From Paramoeba atlantica (lineage: Eukaryota > Discosea): a stretch of DNA of 64,000 nucleotides. Positions within the stretch are counted from its first letter, which is position 1. Each line of letters starts with the position of its first letter. Position numbers and translations under genes: made by a program. The notes beneath the pieces were generated by a model. It saw only the letters and a list, made by a program, of their open reading frames with translations, had not been told where the DNA came from and did not search any database. The DNA lies in contig CDRNVI010000163.1 in the NCBI GenBank assembly GCA_977017575.1, positions 1 to 64,000 of the forward strand. Direction: 5' to 3'. This document shows, one piece after another, positions 59,765 to 64,000 of the stretch.

Positions 59765-62591
59765 TCAAAACAAAAGCACAAACAACAAAAACAAAAGAAG
59801 GGTTGGCTCCAAAGAAGAACCAGCACTATCATCACCATCGTCAGAATCAGAATCATCATCATTGGCTTCATAGTCAACAGCACAAACAACATCAGCAGAC
59901 AATCCACAAAACAATGAAAATGAACGCCCAGATTTTATGCCAGTGCAGGAGTACTCTTCTTCTTCATTTTCCCCAAAAATGGTTACTCCCACCCCACCAC
60001 CTTCAGTTTCCTCAAATGATCCCTGAAAAAAAATAAAATTTTCATCAAAATCTTCTGGAACCCAAGTGAAGACATCACCTTCTTCTCGATGCTCAAGTTC
60101 CTTTGGAAAATGTTTTGAGTCACAAGCTTCATCTTCTTCCAATTTTGTCCGCTGAAGCAAATATTTGGGAGAGTTGAAGTTGCATTCTATTCCATCATCA
60201 GAACACAACAACCGGGGTGAGAAAATACCCTCCTCCTCCTCCTCAGGAGAACAAAATGTAGCCAGGAGAGAATCTTCACTATTATCACAATCAAGATCAT
60301 AAGCCCCACAAGCACAGTCACATCCATCATTTCCACCATACCAAACGTCAGGACATGTCCAATCATCTGGAACATCAAAGCCACTGGCATCACGGGCAAG
60401 GGAACAAACACCATTATCAATGCACTGCGCATTGGGTTGGCAATTGAAAACAGGAGCACTTTCATCTTCACAATCAGGATCCATTGCACCACATTCACAA
60501 TCACATCCATCATCCGTGCCATAGAAATCGAGGGGGCAAATCCAGGTGGATGGGATGACCACTATGTCCTCTGTTTTTCAAAAATTTGTCAGCAAGGGAA
60601 AAAAAATGATATCATTCAAAAACAACAACCAACTACCAACCTGGAGGAAGGTCAATACCATAACCACACATCCCAGTCTGCGGATCACACCAGCCCATTG
60701 CTGCCTGATTACATCCAAAAACTGGTTGATCAGCACCATAACAATCTGGATCAATAATTCCACAGTCACAATCACATCCATCACTTGTATCATAAAATGA
60801 CTCATCACAAGTCCAACCAGCTGGAGCGGCCCTCGATGATGGTTTTTGTTTTCTCTTGATCACAGAACTGTTCCCTCCCTCTTCCCCTCTTCCCCTCCTC
60901 CTCTCCTCTGCTCTACCAATCAGGGCAACTGTCTCAGAGTTGATATTTGACTGTTCCTCAAAATAGTCTTGCATTTCTCTTCTTCCACTTAGCTGAATGG
61001 TCCTTGGTTGTCGAATGTATCTAGAGTTTTGTTGGTTAGTTTCTTCTTCTCTCCCTTCTTGTCCTTCTTCATCTTCTCTCCTTTTTTTTATTACCTGCCC
61101 AAATTATGCTTCAAAAAGCAGGTCATTCGCTGTTTCTGGCAGTCAGTGAGCTTGTTATCCTGACCATCACAAGAGATGGCATAGTCCATCAAGTTCATTG
61201 TCCTCTCTGCTTTTGTATTACTTTGTCCCTGACTCTCTGAAAAGCAACGTCCTGATCCTGAAGTTGAAATAAATTAGTTTGTTAAGAATTTTTTTGCAAT
61301 TTTTTTCAAAAGCAACCAGCTCCTTCACATATCGGGGCATAATGGCTCGATTTTGGAGTCGTATCGTGACAAAAATCTCCTACAATAATTGTTTCAAAAA
61401 AATTTTCTTTTAGGTGAAGGAATAAATTCAAAAAACCATTATTGTCACCCAACAGTCCAATGTAGGAATTACACTCTTGGCACTGGTCAAAGTAGGTGTC
61501 ATCGCAAATGCTGCCCTCACAGGAGAAAAAGGGAAATGTCAAGAACGATTGGAGGTTCTCGAAGGTGTGGAGAAGTCCCAGAAGATGCCCCAACTCGTGA
61601 AGGATCGTCCTCTTCAACTGAAGTTTTGTAGAAAATAATTAGTTTGGAATTTTTTACCAAATTTTCTGCAACTTACATTATAATAGTCTCTAATAGGATT
61701 AATCAGAGCAGTTCGTCCATTCTCTGTCAGGCTTTGAGGTGGGAAAAGCAAAGAATGTCCATTCAAGTACCAAGGAATGTTTGCAATGACAACATGGAAC
61801 GTATCCTGAATAGATCGAGGAGGGAAGACCTTGTAAACCTCACTGATGGGATAGAAATTCTTGTACTTGCTTCTTGGGTCAATACACCAACCCTTTAATC
61901 CCCTGGAGTTGCAAAATTAAATAAAGATAAAGATAAAGATAATTTCAAAGTAAAAAAAATAACTCCACTACTTACCTCGTGGCAGCGCCCTTACAACAGG
62001 CTCCGTTATCATAGTCGTATTGGGGTGTATTGCAAATAACATCACAAATCCCATTCTTTAACCAACTATCTGGGCAAACAAGTGGAGGATTATCATCTCG
62101 ATTGTTTCGACGGAAAAAAGAGGGTTCGTCAACGCCATCGCAGTCCCCACCATCAAAAGGATTATAGAAGGAGAGACAATTTGGCTCACACTTTCCATTG
62201 TTCAATTCGTGGAAACAATAGTCACTCAAAAAAACTGGACGATCGAATTTATATGGCCTCCTCTGCTCAAACACTTTGAAATTGATGACTGGGGTGAAGT
62301 AAGCTGGGATGTCAGTTTTCAACCGGTTGACCCAGGTCTAAAGTTGGAGAAATTAGTTTGCAAAGTATTGATTGTTTGGTTGTTATTGAATTTTTTCTGC
62401 AAATTTACCTGGGGAATGATGGGACCATACGCCGTTCTCGGAATGTGAAGGTGGATGACAGCTGGAAGATTCTCTGTGATTGAGAATTTGTTGCGATTGG
62501 TCGCTTGATTACAATAGATATCTCTATATTCATTGGGACAATCGGCAGAGATCATCTTCAAAACAAGAAGGAAGAGGAGAAAGAACTGCAT
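59765..62591 (-). CDS. Secreted M43-type zinc metalloprotease with Cys-rich repeats and hydrophobic tail
   Basis: Exons on the minus strand are about 62409-62591, 61976-62337, 61677-61902, 61437-61617, 61316-61381, 61098-61260, 60643-61021 and 59765-60572. The ATG at 62591 is chosen because it opens a signal peptide (MQFFLLFLLVLKMISADC). The zinc site is HELGHLLGLLHTFE (HExxHxxGxxH), followed by NLMDYAISCDG, the Met-turn, and TDCQKQRM, as in pappalysin-type M43 peptidases. A Cys-rich LNR-like segment (NGKCEPNC, NGICDVICN, YDYDNGACC) precedes it. After the protease come three repeats with the pattern W-T-C-P, F/W-Y-G, DGCDCxCG, DxDC. The C-terminus is Ser/Asp-rich, then hydrophobic (LLLFLLFVLLF), then TGA, suiting a GPI anchor signal. 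It probably cleaves proteins outside the cell. Confidence 0.75.
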
Positions 62592-62716
62592 GATTTTCAA
62601 AGGGAAACAAATATCAAAAGATCTTTGTTTGTTCGAGGAAAACAAAAAAAGAAGAAAAGAAGGCGTGACACATCAGATGGTGCCGAACATCGATCTTTTT
62701 CCGGAAAAAAGAAATA
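62592..62716. promoter_or_regulatory. Likely promoter/leader of the metalloprotease gene
   Basis: 125 bases between the protease ATG and the first hairpin at 62717. No specific motif was identified. Confidence 0.25.
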
Positions 62717-62857
62717 ACCCGCGAATTTTCCGCGGGTACTCAAACCGAAAATTACTAAATAAAGAAAACGTCTAAAAGTTGGGTTTTCTTTATTTAGTAA
62801 TTTCCAGTCGCCTTTTTTCGTTTCCGTGACGGGTCGTGGTAGTGTTTGCGACCCGTC
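62717..62857. repeat. Three perfect hairpins in a row
   Basis: Hairpin 1 pairs ACCCGCG (62717-62723) with 62731-62737, with a 7-base loop. Hairpin 2 pairs 21 bases (62749-62769) with 62783-62803, with a 13-base loop. Hairpin 3 pairs GACGGGTCG (62828-62836) with 62849-62857, with a 12-base loop. All stems are perfect. No coding frame covers the region. The function is unknown. Confidence 0.75.
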
Positions 62858-63502
62858 CTCTACCTGTTTTCGGAAGGAATTAGGGGCCCCTTTGGTTTTA
62901 TTTCAACCCTTGGGTCACTCGTTTTCACACAAACTACAATCAACTTCAACAGGTAGGTAAGTATCCCTCTTTCCGGCGTCGACCGTGGGGGCGGTCACCA
63001 TCATCCCTTCGAGTCACTCAATCCTCAACACTTAATAATATCACCAAAATTCAATATTTGAATTATCATTTCAAAAACTATTAAATTATCACTACAAAAA
63101 CCATCCTTTTTTTTCGCCTTGATTCTGCACCTTATATCTTGGTGTTTTTTCTTTTCCCTCTCTGCTCTTAGAGAGAAACGCTACCTCAAAAATACGGCTC
63201 TGGCACTTCGCTTTATTTTATTTGCTCGAACCACAATAAATCTTGGTTTTTGCGCCCTGGAAAAAAGAATTATTTCCAGAACATCTTTCAGAGAATTTAT
63301 TTTTGTAGTTTTTTTGCTTTGAGCCGAATTATTTGAAAGAGAAAGGACAACACGGCAAAAAAGATTTATCACATCCTTGAAAGTAGTTGAAGTTGAAACA
63401 AAGAAAGGGTTATTTTATTCCAAAGTCTCGACTTCTCGACTCCTTTTCTCGAGTCTCGTCTCAAGGGAGTGGGGTCGAGAAGTTCGATTTAAGGGATAAT
63501 AA
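62858..63502. other. Intergenic, no clear gene
   Basis: A GC-richer start (with GGGTCACTCG and CGTCGACCGTGGGGG) is followed by AT-rich sequence. A 67-codon frame at 63119-63322 is hydrophobic and basic but matches nothing. An imperfect inverted repeat (TCGACTTCTCGACTCC near 63427 with GGGGTCGAGAAGTTCGA near 63472) lies just before the duplicated segment. Confidence 0.4.
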
Positions 63503-64000
63503 GAAGTTGGTTGATGTCATTTTTGGACACATTATTCACCAGTTCACAAGCAGACCCACCCCAAATGAATTCAGAAGATTTTTAATTTAATATATAAATA
63601 AATAAATAAAAAAAAAGAACAAACAATTTTTGTAATTTGTAAAGGTCAAATAATTCAGAGATGGAACTGTTCCATTGAACTTGTTCTGAGAAAGCAACCT
63701 AAAAAAAAAAAAAATCAATTCAATTCAAAAAAAAAACCGAGGAAAAAAAAAGGAAGGAATAATCACAAACAAATTTTGCATTTTGAAAATTTCTCCAATT
63801 TCTGTTGGAATTTCTCTTTCGAATAAATTAGAAGTTAGATCTCTGCAAAAGAAAGAAAATTAAAAAGTAGAAGAGAAGGTTTGGGAAAGAAGAAGAAGAA
63901 AAAAATCCAAGACAATCAATCACAGATTCGTCCGTATCAAAGTCGGATTGAGGTTAAAAACCAATTTCAAGATTTACCTTTCTTGCCCACAAGAGCTGCA
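63503..64000. repeat. Segmental duplicate, copy 2 (SDR tail plus LRR exons), runs off the window
   Basis: It copies 57624-58140 almost base for base. It carries the SDR C-terminal codons without the rest of that gene, and an LRR exon of 72 bases at 63771-63842 on the minus strand with the same GCAG acceptor. The left edge is sharp, at GAAGTTGGTTG. The SDR part is a dead fragment here; the LRR gene may be intact beyond 64000. Confidence 0.9.

Overview
The window is one chromosome end of a eukaryote, most likely a free-living or symbiotic protist. The first 688 bases are an uninterrupted array of CCCTAAA, so the telomere repeat is the plant type (TTTAGGG). Host genes have many GT-AG introns, mostly 50-90 bases long. 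They encode LRR, ankyrin, ROCO-kinase, 7TM and metalloprotease proteins of kinds common in amoeboid and excavate protists. The lineage cannot be fixed from the sequence alone.

Region 1 (1-28 kb) is a subtelomeric nest of mobile elements. The telomere array joins directly to the last 52 codons of a piggyBac-like transposase. Behind it lies an old minus-strand Ty3/gypsy element. That element has been split by a 7.9-kb LTR element without recognisable gag or pol (1913-9826), by a tRNA-derived SINE (10389-10820) and by a chromodomain-bearing Ty3/gypsy element (10854-22171). The chromodomain element was itself split by a Ty1/copia element (11812-18439) and a second, 5'-truncated SINE (20973-21276). 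Target-site duplications and paired terminal repeats fix each boundary and the order of insertion. Two DNA transposons add to the pile: an IS630/Tc1 type inside the 7.9-kb element, and a pogo/DDE_1 type with 37-bp inverted ends (26111-27943).

Region 2 (28-43.4 kb) holds host genes: a P-loop NTPase with a helix-hairpin-helix tail resembling Crinkler/RHS proteins (+), a strong hairpin followed by a T tract, fragments of an LRR gene (-), a giant ROCO kinase (LRR, ankyrin, Roc, COR, kinase with a B-box inside, WD40; -), and a small ankyrin gene (+).

Region 3 (44-55 kb) appears to be one very large minus-strand gene. It encodes a secreted-then-membrane protein with tandem PPC-like extracellular domains, long Cys-rich stretches and a seven-helix membrane tail.

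Region 4 (55.5-64 kb) has an 82-residue protein gene (+), a short-chain dehydrogenase (+), a decayed C2/LRR gene (-), an RBR-type zinc-finger-like exon (+), an M43-type secreted metalloprotease with a possible GPI tail (-), three hairpins in a row, and a copy of the 57.6-58.1 kb segment that runs off the right edge. Taken together, the host genes suggest surface sensing and signalling (7TM receptor, ROCO kinase, LRR proteins) close to a chromosome end that accumulates transposons. The link between them is only inferred from proximity.
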